Of a stretch of DNA of 64,000 nt, positions 18,865-27,410 are shown one piece after another; the stretch's first letter is position 1; every line of letters begins with the position of its first letter. Position numbers and translations under genes: made by a program. Source of the stretch: Tyzzerella sp. (GTDB lineage Bacteria; Bacillota; Clostridia; Lachnospirales; Anaerotignaceae); assembly GCA_019415525.1 (NCBI GenBank), contig DXZA01000067.1, positions 186,001 to 250,000 of the forward strand, written 5' to 3'. Under the pieces are notes generated by a model that was not told where the DNA came from, made no database searches, and was given only the letters and a program-made list of their open reading frames with translations.

Positions 18865-19509
18865 TTATCCAACAAGGTGTTGTCCTCCTTCTTTAGCCTG
18901 AATTTCATTCCAAATGTGTCCAAATGTAAACTCAAATTTATCAATAAGTTTTATTTCGCTGTCAATAAAGTTTAATGCTTGCATACCATCTTTAAGAGCA
19001 AACATAGCAGTTGCTATACTTTGTGAATTTGTATTACTTTTTACAATTCCAAAGTTTTTACACTCCTCTATGACTTGTGCCGTAAGCTCTATCATCTCAC
19101 GACTACACCTACATCTTAAATTAGAAAGATAAGGGTATCTTTTCATACACTCATATACAAGAAAAAAGAAATTTCTCATATTAAGATTTTCAATACCCGA
19201 ATATAAATCTCCAAATTCATTAAAATCAGGTGATAAACTGTAACAAAACCAAAGCTTTTCTCTAGGGTCACTTAAATTTCTATCTTCATTTATTTTTTGT
19301 TTTAGCCTCTCAACAGGTTTTTCAAAAAAGGGACAAATATATTTATTAATGACCTCTGATATAAGTTCCTCTTTACCTGAAAAATGATGATAAAAACAGC
19401 CCTTTGTAACGCCAGAAAATTTAATTGCTTCATTTGCGGATGATTCACCTATACCGTCTCTTAAAAAAAGGTCAAATGAACTTTTTAAAATACACTCCTT
19501 TGTACTCAT
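18865..19509 (-). CDS. TetR-family transcriptional regulator
   Basis: 214 residues. The N-terminal helix-turn-helix (about 5-50) carries the family pattern SSANEAIKFSGVTKGCFYHHFSGKEEL. The C-terminal ligand domain is not assignable to a known ligand. The last codons (GAAGGAGGACAA...) form the ribosome site of the downstream activase/reductase gene, so the two are translationally coupled. A palindromic site lies between its promoter and start, which points to autorepression and to control of the activase gene. Confidence 0.92.
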   Translation of the reverse strand: MSTKECILKSSFDLFLRDGIGESSANEAIKFSGVTKGCFYHHFSGKEELISEVINKYICPFFEKPVERLKQKINEDRNLSDPREKLWFCYSLSPDFNEFGDLYSGIENLNMRNFFFLVYECMKRYPYLSNLRCRCSREMIELTAQVIEECKNFGIVKSNTNSQSIATAMFALKDGMQALNFIDSEIKLIDKFEFTFGHIWNEIQAKEGGQHLVG

Positions 19510-19541
19510 AAAATCTCTCCTTTTAAGCGTCTATTTAAAAG

Positions 19542-19555
19542 ACCGACTGGTCGGT
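19542..19555. promoter_or_regulatory. Likely TetR operator
   Basis: ACCGAC-TG-GTCGGT, two perfect 6-bp arms about a 2-base centre. It is much richer in GC than its surroundings and resembles known TetR-family operators. It lies just downstream of the -10 box and about 32 bases before the regulator start. Confidence 0.75.
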
Positions 19556-19570
19556 TTTGAATCATTAAGG

Positions 19571-19599
19571 ATTATATCATTTTATTTTAAAACTGTACA
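19571..19599 (-). promoter_or_regulatory. Promoter of the tetR-activase operon
   Basis: Minus strand TGTACA (19594-19599), 17-base spacer, TATAAT (19571-19576). The operator starts 16 bases downstream of the -10 box, where bound repressor would block transcription. Confidence 0.7.
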
Positions 19600-19810
19600 G
19601 AATATTACTATATATGGTTTTATTGCTAAAAACATATAAAAATATGTATATTTATATATTTTTTTATAGTATTTATAAGAACTTTTAATATATATATGTT
19701 TAATATAAATTTTATAAAATCTTATATATATACAAAATATAACAAAATATACCTTAAAATATCGTTATTTTTTCTGGACATAAAAAGTATAATTTATTTC
19801 TATACAATAA
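19600..19810. other. AT-rich non-coding gap
   Basis: About 210 bases of almost pure A/T with short runs of alternating TA. I see no ORF with a ribosome site, no RNA gene and no strong hairpin here. Confidence 0.6.
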
Positions 19811-19845
19811 AAAATACTTAAGTATATAATATACTTAAGTATTTT
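19811..19845 (-). terminator. Terminator of the tmk-to-decarboxylase operon
   Basis: Inverted repeat AAAATACTTAAGTATA / TATACTTAAGTATTTT (19811-19826 with 19830-19845) just beyond the stop of the last minus-strand gene. Confidence 0.8.
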
Positions 19846-19849
19846 AATA

Positions 19850-20254
19850 TTACTCTGATTTTTCTATGCCTATAATACTATCTATAAAACATATAATAAT
19901 TCTATCTTCTGTTATAACACCAATACTGTCTATTTCATTTTTACCAATGAATATACCACTTATTAAAACTTCACCTTTTTTACTTTCAGTTTTTATTTTT
20001 ACTTTCATTCCACGTATATATTCAAAGCCTCTGAAAAAAAATCTATCTTCTGAAAAAAGACCTATACATTTCTCAATAGTTTCTTTATGGTTAATACCTT
20101 TATGTTTTATATAAAACATACTCCCGTCATTTTTAAACATTACTACTGTTGGAACTAATATATTTTTAAAAAATAATATTGCACTTGTTAGTATAAAAGC
20201 TATAAAAGCCGAAAATATAATATCATATATATCAATATATTCAAAAAAACTCAT
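19850..20254 (-). CDS. Hypothetical single-pass membrane protein
   Basis: 134 residues. One membrane segment lies near the N-terminus (about 11-33: DIIFSAFIAFILTSAILFF). A mostly beta-strand, charged cytoplasmic or external domain follows, with a Lys/Glu-rich middle. I do not recognise a family. The overall shape (short N-terminal anchor, then a small beta domain) is like NfeD- or PH-like anchored domains, but no motif supports either. It lies 10 bases after the decarboxylase stop on the same strand, so it is probably the last gene of that operon. Confidence 0.6.
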   Translation of the reverse strand: MSFFEYIDIYDIIFSAFIAFILTSAILFFKNILVPTVVMFKNDGSMFYIKHKGINHKETIEKCIGLFSEDRFFFRGFEYIRGMKVKIKTESKKGEVLISGIFIGKNEIDSIGVITEDRIIICFIDSIIGIEKSE

Positions 20255-20264
20255 ATTTCCACTC

Positions 20265-21683
20265 CTAACATAACACTTTTATATTAAAATCATTATCTAC
20301 ACCTAATACATCAATACCTTTTTCAATACAGCTTAATATACAACTAATAATATCTTCTGTTATAACCTCACCTGCACATAATATAGGTATACCTGGAGGA
20401 TAAGGAATTATAAAATCTCCACATACTCTTCCAATACTATTGTTTATATTTATTTTTTCTTTGCTCATAAAATATGCTTTTCTTAATGAAAATTTTTGTA
20501 TTGTCTTTTTATTATTATATATTAAAATTTCAGATTTTTCATTTATATTATCATCAATAATATTATCAATTTCAAATAAAGCATTATATAGTTTTAAAAA
20601 TCCTTCTTCACTATCAGCAACAGAAGTCATAGCTATAATATGATTTCTACCAACAGCTTCAAGCTGTATATTATATTTTTCAATAAGTAAAGTATTTATA
20701 TAATCAGGTGTTATTTTTTTAGAATTAATAAAGAAAACAAGTTTTCCATTATCATAGTCATAAATACCATGTTTTCCAACAAGGTCTTTTCCTATAATTT
20801 TTATATTCTTAAAAGATTTAAACTTTTCTCTATATTTTTCAAGTATATTTACATATTCATAAAATTTTTCTTTACCCTCATTAGCAATAAAATCACAACA
20901 TCTATCTATTGATGACATAAGAACATATGAAGGGCTTGAGCTTTGCACCATAGAAAGTGCTGATTTAAGTCTTTCTATATCAACTCTATTACCTTTTACA
21001 TGGAGTAATGATGTTTGTGTAAGAGAAGGTAAAGTTTTATGAACACTTTGTATAACAATATCAGCACCACATAAAAGTGATGTTTTAGGAAAATATTCAT
21101 TAAAATTAAAATGAGCACCATGTGCTTCATCAACAATAAGAATACCATTATATTTATGTGTAATTTCTGCTATTTTTTGAATATCAGCAGTAAAACCTTC
21201 ATATGTAGGACTTGTAATAAATACAGCTTTTGCATCAGGATTTTCAATAAATTCTTTTTCTATATTTTCAGGTAAAATTTCCCCAACGATATTAATATTA
21301 TCAACAATTTCAGGGTAAACATAAACAGGTTCTGCACCAGAAAGAACTATTCCCGAAAAAACACTCTTATGACTATTTCTTGCAATTATTATTTTATCCC
21401 CATCACCACAAACAGCAAGAACAGCAGCTATATTTCCACCGCTACTTCCATTTACCATAAAAAATGTTTCATCAGCACCAAAAATATATTTTGCTCTTTC
21501 TTGGGAATTTTTAATCATTCCTTTAGCATTATGAAGATTATCAAAATCATCTATTTCAGTTATATCAAATTTATAACAATCAGAAAAAGAACACAGTCTT
21601 CCTCCTTTATGCCCTGGCATATGAAAAGGGTATCTAGGATTATTACTGTATTCTTCCATTTTATCAAATATATATTTATTCAA
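20265..21683 (-). CDS. Orn/Lys/Arg decarboxylase family protein (short YaaO/SpeA-like form)
   Basis: Pyridoxal-phosphate enzyme of the group that decarboxylates basic amino acids to polyamine precursors. The N-terminal PFHMPGHKGG is diagnostic. FMVNGSSGGNIAAVLA and DEAHGAHF line the cofactor pocket. The Schiff-base lysine is in SVHKTLPSLTQ. At ~472 residues it is the short Gram-positive form, lacking the large N-terminal wing domain. Substrate (Lys, Arg or Orn) cannot be told by eye. The likely start is TTG at 21681-21683, 6 bases after AAGGTG; an earlier TTG sits too close to that site. The ribosome site lies inside the end of the upstream gene, so the two are coupled. In Bacillus the homologue yaaO also sits beside tmk. 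Confidence 0.88.
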   Translation of the reverse strand: MNKYIFDKMEEYSNNPRYPFHMPGHKGGRLCSFSDCYKFDITEIDDFDNLHNAKGMIKNSQERAKYIFGADETFFMVNGSSGGNIAAVLAVCGDGDKIIIARNSHKSVFSGIVLSGAEPVYVYPEIVDNINIVGEILPENIEKEFIENPDAKAVFITSPTYEGFTADIQKIAEITHKYNGILIVDEAHGAHFNFNEYFPKTSLLCGADIVIQSVHKTLPSLTQTSLLHVKGNRVDIERLKSALSMVQSSSPSYVLMSSIDRCCDFIANEGKEKFYEYVNILEKYREKFKSFKNIKIIGKDLVGKHGIYDYDNGKLVFFINSKKITPDYINTLLIEKYNIQLEAVGRNHIIAMTSVADSEEGFLKLYNALFEIDNIIDDNINEKSEILIYNNKKTIQKFSLRKAYFMSKEKININNSIGRVCGDFIIPYPPGIPILCAGEVITEDIISCILSCIEKGIDVLGVDNDFNIKVLC

Positions 21684-22173
21684 TTTCAATCACCTTATAT
21701 GTATGTCCTGTATAAGGAAGTATTTTTTCAATAAGATCATTTAATTTTATTACAACAGTTTCTGTATTAATACAAGGGTGTATGGCTATTTTTTCCATAT
21801 CCATAACATCTTTATCTATAATAAAATTAACAACCTTTTCTGTATCTTGTATAAGCCCTAAAGGAGTAACTGACCCTGGAAGAAGTCCCAAGTATTCTAA
21901 AAGGTATTCATCTTTTGCAAAAGTCATTCTTGGAACTTTAAGTTCTTTTGAAACCTTTCCACTATTAAATCTTTTACTGCCAGGCATAAGTATAAGATAA
22001 AATTCTGTACTGTGTCTTGTACTCATAAAAAGATTTTTACATATCTCAAGACCCATTCTTTTATCAAGTTCCTCTGCTGCTTCTATTGTATAAATAGGTT
22101 CATGTTCATACTTTTCATATTCAATTTCAAGTTTATCCAAAACTTCATATGCTTTTTCTCTTGATGTACTCAT
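21676..22173 (-). CDS. YbaK/ProX-type aminoacyl-tRNA deacylase
   Basis: About 165 residues, a free-standing homologue of the prolyl-tRNA synthetase editing (INS/YbaK) domain. Such proteins hydrolyse mischarged tRNA, typically Ala-tRNA-Pro. KNLFMSTRHSTEFYLILMPG carries the conserved Lys-Asn-Leu-Phe region, and LLPGSVTPLGL is the Gly-x-Val-Thr-Pro pocket motif. The chosen ATG (22171-22173) has GAGGT at 9 bases. An earlier ATG (22192-22194) overlaps the rsmI stop but shows no ribosome site. Specificity is inferred from the family. Confidence 0.87.
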   Translation of the reverse strand: MSTSREKAYEVLDKLEIEYEKYEHEPIYTIEAAEELDKRMGLEICKNLFMSTRHSTEFYLILMPGSKRFNSGKVSKELKVPRMTFAKDEYLLEYLGLLPGSVTPLGLIQDTEKVVNFIIDKDVMDMEKIAIHPCINTETVVIKLNDLIEKILPYTGHTYKVIEIE

Positions 22174-22190
22174 TTTAAAAATACCTCTTT

Positions 22191-23030
22191 TCATTTATGA
22201 ATATATGCATAAATCTCTCTTTTTGAAACTCCTCTGTCTTTAGCTACTTGTTTCATGGCTTCTTTTTCGCTCATACCTTTTTCAGTATACATAAGCATAT
22301 GCTCATCTATTGTCATTTCTTCAAAACTTTCAATTTCGCTTTTTCTAAGCTCTTCTCTTGAAAGACCTTCTACAACTACAACAAACTCACCCTTAGGTGG
22401 ATTTGACTCATAATATTCAATAAGTTTTGAAACAGGTTCTTTTTTTACTTCTTCATATTTTTTTGTAAGTTCTCTTATACATGCAACATTTCTATCTCCA
22501 AGAGCACCATATAAGTCTTTTAATGTTTCTTTCAAATGATGTGGAGCTTCATAAAATATAAGAGTACGAGTTTCTTTTTCTATGCTTTTAAGAACTTCTC
22601 TTTTTTCTTTTTTATCATATGGTAAAAATCCTTCAAAAGAAAATCTTCTTGTTGGAAGACCGGAAAGTACAAGAGCAGTTATACCTGCAACAGCACCAGG
22701 AGCAACTGTAACATTTATACCTTCTTCTCTGCAAAGAGCAATCATATCAGCACCAGGGTCAGATATTCCCGGCATACCTGCATCAGTAACAAGAGCAATA
22801 TTTTTACCTTCTTTAAGCATTTCAATTAATTTAACACCTTTTGATGCTTTATTATGCTCATGATAACTTGTAAGTGGTGTATGTATATCAAAATGATTTA
22901 AAAGACCTAAAGTATGTCTTGTATCTTCTGCTGCTATAATATCACATTCTTTTAAAAGTCTAAGTACTCTTAATGTTATATCTTCAAGGTTTCCTATTGG
23001 TGTAGCACATAAATAAAGTGTACCGTACAA
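22191..23030 (-). CDS. rsmI: 16S rRNA (cytidine-1402 2'-O)-methyltransferase
   Basis: SAM-dependent enzyme that methylates C1402 in the decoding centre. The N-terminal GTLYLCATPIGNLEDITLR and EDTRHT are the RsmI signatures. The SAM site holds ALVTDAGMPGISDPG. The C-terminal tail has a basic helix-turn-helix-like segment. The start is probably TTG (23028-23030), 8 bases after AGGAGG. A GTG at 23037-23039 overlaps the ribosome site itself and is less likely. Fits the conserved tmk-holB-yaaT-yabB-rsmI neighbourhood of Bacillota. Confidence 0.95.
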   Translation of the reverse strand: MYGTLYLCATPIGNLEDITLRVLRLLKECDIIAAEDTRHTLGLLNHFDIHTPLTSYHEHNKASKGVKLIEMLKEGKNIALVTDAGMPGISDPGADMIALCREEGINVTVAPGAVAGITALVLSGLPTRRFSFEGFLPYDKKEKREVLKSIEKETRTLIFYEAPHHLKETLKDLYGALGDRNVACIRELTKKYEEVKKEPVSKLIEYYESNPPKGEFVVVVEGLSREELRKSEIESFEEMTIDEHMLMYTEKGMSEKEAMKQVAKDRGVSKREIYAYIHK

Positions 23031-23042
23031 CAATAACACCTC

Positions 23043-23786
23043 CTATTCATAATATATTTTATAAACTTCTTCTGTATATTTTCCCTCTTTGTCATAAACT
23101 ATAAGAGGTGGCATTACATTAAGCCAAGGTTTACCGTTTTTACAAGCTTCTATAAGAACCATAGAAGGCTCTTTGTCTATATAAGAATGTATCATACGAA
23201 GTCTTTTAGGTTCAAGTTTATATTGTCTAAGCATAGCCATAATATCAGCAAGTCTATGTGGTCTATGAACCATATAAAATCTACCAGTTGTTTTAAGTAA
23301 TCTTGCTGCACTGCTTATAACATCTTCAAGACTGCAAAGTATTTCATGTCTTGCTATTGCTTTAGGTGTAAAGTCATTTTTTATACCACCACCATCGTTC
23401 ATATATGGTGGATTAGATGTTACAACATTAAACGATGAAGGCTCATACATGTTTACAACATTTTTTATATCACCTAAAACAATATCAATTTTTTCGCATA
23501 AATCATTCATTTTCACACTTCTTTGAGCCATTTCAGCACTTTCTGGCTGTATTTCAATACCTATAAAGTGTTTACCCTCTGTTTTTGCCTCAAGTAAAAT
23601 AGGTATTATACCTGTACCTGTTCCTAAATCAATAGCTGTTTCGCCTTTTTTGACATTAGCAAAACCACTTAATAAAACAGCATCAATACCGAAACAAAAT
23701 CTTTTAGGGTCTTGTATTATTTTATAACCTTTTCTATGAAGGTCATCAACTCTTTCATATTCATTTACAAAAACATCAGTCATCAT
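23043..23786 (-). CDS. tRNA1(Val) A37 N6-methyltransferase-like protein (YabB/TrmN6)
   Basis: Rossmann-fold SAM methyltransferase of the YfiC/TrmN6 family. KGYKIIQDPKRFCFGIDAVLLSGFA is the family N-terminus. AIDLGTGTGIIPILL binds SAM, and TSNPPYM is the N6-adenine catalytic NPPY motif. About 247 residues. The ATG (23784-23786) overlaps the 3' end of ricT, with GGAGAG just ahead inside ricT, so it is translationally coupled. A second ATG follows directly. The exact tRNA target in Gram-positives is inferred. Confidence 0.9.
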   Translation of the reverse strand: MMTDVFVNEYERVDDLHRKGYKIIQDPKRFCFGIDAVLLSGFANVKKGETAIDLGTGTGIIPILLEAKTEGKHFIGIEIQPESAEMAQRSVKMNDLCEKIDIVLGDIKNVVNMYEPSSFNVVTSNPPYMNDGGGIKNDFTPKAIARHEILCSLEDVISSAARLLKTTGRFYMVHRPHRLADIMAMLRQYKLEPKRLRMIHSYIDKEPSMVLIEACKNGKPWLNVMPPLIVYDKEGKYTEEVYKIYYE

Positions 23787-24660
23787 AACACTCTCCAAGA
23801 AGCTTTTCAAGTTCACTTTCAGACTCTTGTTTTGATTTCTTTTTACGTTTAATAACTTTTATTTCATCAACAGAATAGAAACCTATTGTAGGAGCATCAT
23901 TTTCTGATTTTCTTACTGCTGCTTTAACAACTTGCATAAGTACATTTGTAGAAAGTATTTCACCTGTACCATCAGATGTAGAAATTATATCTCCAACATT
24001 AGGAAGTTTTTTATTAAGTTCTTCATAAACTTCTTCTTCATATTTAAGACAACACATAAGTCTACCACAAATTCCTGATATTTTTGTAGGATTAAGAGAA
24101 AGACTTTGTTCTTTAGCCATTTTTATAGATACAGGGTGAAAATCTCCAAGAAATGTTGAACAACATAAAGGACGACCACATATACCTATACCATTAAGCA
24201 TTTTTGCTTCATCACGAACACCAATCTGTCTTAATTCTATTCTAGTTCTAAATATTGCAGCAAGTTCTTTTACAAGGTCACGGAAATCAACTCTTCCATC
24301 AGATGTAAAATAGAATATAAGCTTATTATGGTCAAATGTAATTTCAACATCAATAAGCTTCATATCAAGTTCATGTTTTGTTATTTTTTCAAGACATATA
24401 TCAAAGGCTTCTTTTTCTTTTTCTTTATTTTCTCTTGCTGTAACCATATCTTCATCAGTTGCAACACGGATAACTTTTTTAAGTGGAAGAACAACATCTT
24501 CATCTGGTACTTCCATATTACCTTTAACAACTGAACCATATTCTATTCCTCTTGCTGTTTCAACAATAGCAAAACAGCCTGCTGCTATATCCTGTCCATC
24601 AGGGTCAAAATAATATATTTTACCTGCTTTTTTAAATCTTATTCCAACAACTTCTATCAT
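23776..24660 (-). CDS. ricT: PSP1-domain protein RicT (YaaT)
   Basis: 294 residues. In Bacillus subtilis RicT joins RicA and RicF in an iron-sulfur complex that assists RNase Y mRNA processing and affects sporulation and biofilm control. The N-terminus MIEVVGIRFKKAGKIYYF and the central PSP1 domain match. The Cys-rich stretches ICGRPLCCSTF and ICGRLMCCLKYE supply probable cluster ligands. It starts directly after the holB stop, and its end carries the ribosome site of the methyltransferase gene. Confidence 0.93.
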   Translation of the reverse strand: MIEVVGIRFKKAGKIYYFDPDGQDIAAGCFAIVETARGIEYGSVVKGNMEVPDEDVVLPLKKVIRVATDEDMVTARENKEKEKEAFDICLEKITKHELDMKLIDVEITFDHNKLIFYFTSDGRVDFRDLVKELAAIFRTRIELRQIGVRDEAKMLNGIGICGRPLCCSTFLGDFHPVSIKMAKEQSLSLNPTKISGICGRLMCCLKYEEEVYEELNKKLPNVGDIISTSDGTGEILSTNVLMQVVKAAVRKSENDAPTIGFYSVDEIKVIKRKKKSKQESESELEKLLGECYDD

Positions 24661-25659
24661 TTAATAACTCTCCTTTAACTTCATAAGAAGAACCTCCATA
24701 CAAAGACGGAAATTTACATTCTTCAAAATCTGATTTTTAGTAGCAAGACAAGCTTCCGTTTTATCTATAATACATTCTGCACTATATTTATTTGCTTCTT
24801 TAAAAATTATATCTTTTTTATCTTTTTGAATAATATATTTATCATCTTTAAGAACCTTTGCGGCAAGAATATCTCTATACCAAAGATATACCATATCCAA
24901 AAGTCCTTTCTCATTTTTATATTCTTCAAAAACATTTACAGCTTCTGAAGCATAAAAATCATTTTTACCATATAAGCCTATAATAGTATCTATTATTTTT
25001 TCCCTCATATCAATAAACTTTTTAGAATTAGAAAGTTTTAAAGCCTTACCTATGCTTCCTTGAGCGTATTCAGTAAAAAGCTGTATTTTTTCCTCAGGAA
25101 TATCAGTATTATTCATAATATAATTATAAACATATGCTGATGGAAGTGGACGTATTTTAATGTTTACACATCTAGAAAGTATTGTAGGCAAAAATTTTTC
25201 CGGATTTCTGGCTATAAGCAAAAATATACTGTAATTTGGCGGCTCTTCAAGAGTTTTCAAAATAGCATTTTGTGCTTCTTTTGTCATATTATCAGCATCT
25301 TCTATTATAAATATTTTATATTTATATTTATATGGCTTAATAGATACAATATCTATAACTTGTTCTCTTATATCAGTAACACCTATTGATTTTGTCTTGC
25401 TTTTTTTATTTGGAGTTACATAAAATATATCAGGATTATTTCCATTTTCAAAACTTTTACAGCTTATACATTCACAACAAGCATCTGTACTTTCTCTTTC
25501 ACACTGTAAAGTCTTTGCAAAAGTTTCAGCAATAAGTGTTTTTCCACAACCTTCAATACCACTTATTATATAGGCATGAGAAACTTTATTATACTGTATT
25601 GCATTTTTTAAAAATTTTATAATAAATTCATTTCCTGTTATATTTTTAAAGGACTTCAT
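24661..25659 (-). CDS. holB: DNA polymerase III delta-prime subunit
   Basis: Clamp-loader subunit that opens the beta clamp with gamma/tau and delta. 332 residues. GIEGCGKTLIAETFA is the P-loop. A four-Cys zinc module lies just after it (CERESTDACCECISC). IFIIEDADNMTKEAQNAILKTLEEPP is the sensor/Walker B helix, followed by the SRC motif in ILSRCVNIKIRP. Located between darA and ricT as in Bacillus. Confidence 0.94.
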   Translation of the reverse strand: MKSFKNITGNEFIIKFLKNAIQYNKVSHAYIISGIEGCGKTLIAETFAKTLQCERESTDACCECISCKSFENGNNPDIFYVTPNKKSKTKSIGVTDIREQVIDIVSIKPYKYKYKIFIIEDADNMTKEAQNAILKTLEEPPNYSIFLLIARNPEKFLPTILSRCVNIKIRPLPSAYVYNYIMNNTDIPEEKIQLFTEYAQGSIGKALKLSNSKKFIDMREKIIDTIIGLYGKNDFYASEAVNVFEEYKNEKGLLDMVYLWYRDILAAKVLKDDKYIIQKDKKDIIFKEANKYSAECIIDKTEACLATKNQILKNVNFRLCMEVLLMKLKESY

Positions 25660-25676
25660 ATATTATCTCTCCAAAA

Positions 25677-26003
25677 TCAGAATTTTCTAAAGTCGGAAAC
25701 ATCAAGTACAAATACTGTTGCACCACCGACAATTATTTCAATAGGTCTTGAAACATATCCTTGTATACCGCCATAAGGTGTATCTATTGTAGTAAGTTCT
25801 TTTCTGCTTTTACAGCATTTTTCAAATATTGCCATTACATTTTCAACAAGACTATCTTCAACACCTATAAGTAATGTTGTATTTCCGGCACGAAGAAAAC
25901 CACCTGTTGAAGAAAGCTTTGTAACAAAAAATCCTTCATCACGAAGTGTATCCATTGTATTTCTAACATCATCATCATGAATTATCGCAACTATAAGTTT
26001 CAT
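25677..26003 (-). CDS. darA: Cyclic di-AMP receptor DarA (YaaQ/PstA)
   Basis: 108-residue PII-like protein that binds the second messenger c-di-AMP. The N-terminus MKLIVAIIHDDD, the loop STGGFLRAGNTTLLIGVED and the end VGGATVFVLDV match the family closely. The start used is the ATG at 26001-26003, with AGAAGG at proper spacing. An upstream in-frame ATG would add 14 unrelated residues reaching back into tmk. The downstream partner in any species is not established, so its role here is only ligand sensing. Confidence 0.93.
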   Translation of the reverse strand: MKLIVAIIHDDDVRNTMDTLRDEGFFVTKLSSTGGFLRAGNTTLLIGVEDSLVENVMAIFEKCCKSRKELTTIDTPYGGIQGYVSRPIEIIVGGATVFVLDVSDFRKF

Positions 26004-26028
26004 AATATTACCTTCTCTCAAAAAAAAT

Positions 26029-26646
26029 TTATAACATACAATCAATATACTTTAACACCTGATTATGCACATCATAAATATCTTTAGATGCATCAATTCT
26101 TTTTATTCTTTCTGGATACATTTTCACAAGAAGTTGATAACCCTCATAAACCCTCTTATGAAAATCTTCCTTTTCTTTTTCTATTCTATCAAGGTCATGC
26201 ATATTCTTTTTACGCTTTATGCCTTCTTCTGGAGTTATATCAAAATATAAAGTAATATCAGGCATAATACCATCAATAGCATATTTATTTATATCTACTA
26301 TAACTTCTCTTGAGATACCTCTTGCTGCACTTTGATATGCAATACTTGAGTCAATAAATCTATCACAAATAATAATTTTACCCTGCATAAGTGCCGGTTT
26401 TATTTTTTCATTTACATGTTGAGCTCTTGATGCTGCATATAACATAGCCTCTGTAATATGACTCATTTCGCTGTTATTATTATCAAGTATAATTTCTCTT
26501 ATTTTTTCACCTATAGGAGTACCACCTGGTTCTCTTGTAACTATTACATCTCTTCCTTTTTCAATAAAATACTTTTTAAGAAGTTCTATTTGAGTTGATT
26601 TTCCGGCACCATCTGTACCCTCTATTGATATAAATAAGCCTTTCAT
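26029..26646 (-). CDS. tmk: Thymidylate kinase
   Basis: Phosphorylates dTMP to dTDP. 205 residues. FISIEGTDGAGKSTQ is the P-loop, TREPGGTPIGEKIRE the substrate (DR-like) region, and CDRFIDSSIAYQ the DRY-like motif. GAGGTG lies 8 bases ahead of the ATG. Probable first gene of the long minus-strand operon running to about 19.85 kb. Confidence 0.96.
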   Translation of the reverse strand: MKGLFISIEGTDGAGKSTQIELLKKYFIEKGRDVIVTREPGGTPIGEKIREIILDNNNSEMSHITEAMLYAASRAQHVNEKIKPALMQGKIIICDRFIDSSIAYQSAARGISREVIVDINKYAIDGIMPDITLYFDITPEEGIKRKKNMHDLDRIEKEKEDFHKRVYEGYQLLVKMYPERIKRIDASKDIYDVHNQVLKYIDCML

Positions 26647-26721
26647 AAATAAAGCACCTCTGCAAATTAAAAAATTATCTTATCTATTTTACCATAAAAG
26701 AAAGATTTCGTATACACGTAT

Positions 26722-26756
26722 AAAGCCTGATTTTATGTTTAATAAAATCAGGCTTT
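26722..26756 (-). terminator. Terminator of spoVT
   Basis: Perfect 14-bp stem AAAGCCTGATTTTA/TAAAATCAGGCTTT with a 7-base loop, directly after the spoVT stop. Confidence 0.88.
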
Positions 26757-26761
26757 ATTTA

Positions 26762-27307
26762 TTACTGCTCCATTTGTTTTCCAAGAAATCCTGCTGCTGT
26801 TTGAACAAGTTTCTCTTCCACTTCACCCATAGTTTTATTATTAGAAAGTAATAAAACTGCTCCTATAACATCACCTTCTGATATAATAGGTGCTATAATT
26901 TGGCTATTATATACTTCTTCAATATCATCTTCAAGTATAGGTACAAAATTGCTTTCACTTCTTTTAGCTATTATAATATTTCTTTCATTCATAGATTTTT
27001 CAAGGTCTGAACTTACAGGTTTATCATAAAAATCCTTTTTAGAACCACCGGATACAGCTATAATATGGTCTTTATCGGCAATGCAAGTTATATGTCCTGA
27101 TGTTTGAGATAAACTTTCTGCATATTCTTTAGCAAAAACTCCAAGTTCACCTATTGGCGAATATTTCTTAAGTATTACTTCACCTTCTCTATCTGTGAAT
27201 ATTTCAAGAGGGTCTCCTTCTCTTATTCTTAAAGTTCTTCTTATTTCCTTTGGAATAACAACCCTTCCTAAATCATCTATTCTTCTTACAATACCTGTTG
27301 CTTTCAT
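26762..27307 (-). CDS. spoVT: Stage V sporulation regulator SpoVT-like (AbrB + GAF)
   Basis: 181 residues. The N-terminal swapped-hairpin AbrB DNA-binding domain (1-50: GIVRRIDDLGRVVIPKEIRR) is followed by a GAF-like domain (about 60-178), the exact layout of SpoVT. In B. subtilis it tunes forespore gene expression late in sporulation. Related AbrB-GAF proteins in some clostridia may have other roles. GGAGG precedes the ATG. Monocistronic, with its own terminator. Confidence 0.9.
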   Translation of the reverse strand: MKATGIVRRIDDLGRVVIPKEIRRTLRIREGDPLEIFTDREGEVILKKYSPIGELGVFAKEYAESLSQTSGHITCIADKDHIIAVSGGSKKDFYDKPVSSDLEKSMNERNIIIAKRSESNFVPILEDDIEEVYNSQIIAPIISEGDVIGAVLLLSNNKTMGEVEEKLVQTAAGFLGKQMEQ

Positions 27308-27410
27308 AATAATCCTCCATTCGTTAAATTTGAAATTATGGCTTTAAATGTATTATCTGTAAAGGAAGGTAAAATATACACTTATTTTTAAATACTAAAA
27401 AATAACAAAA

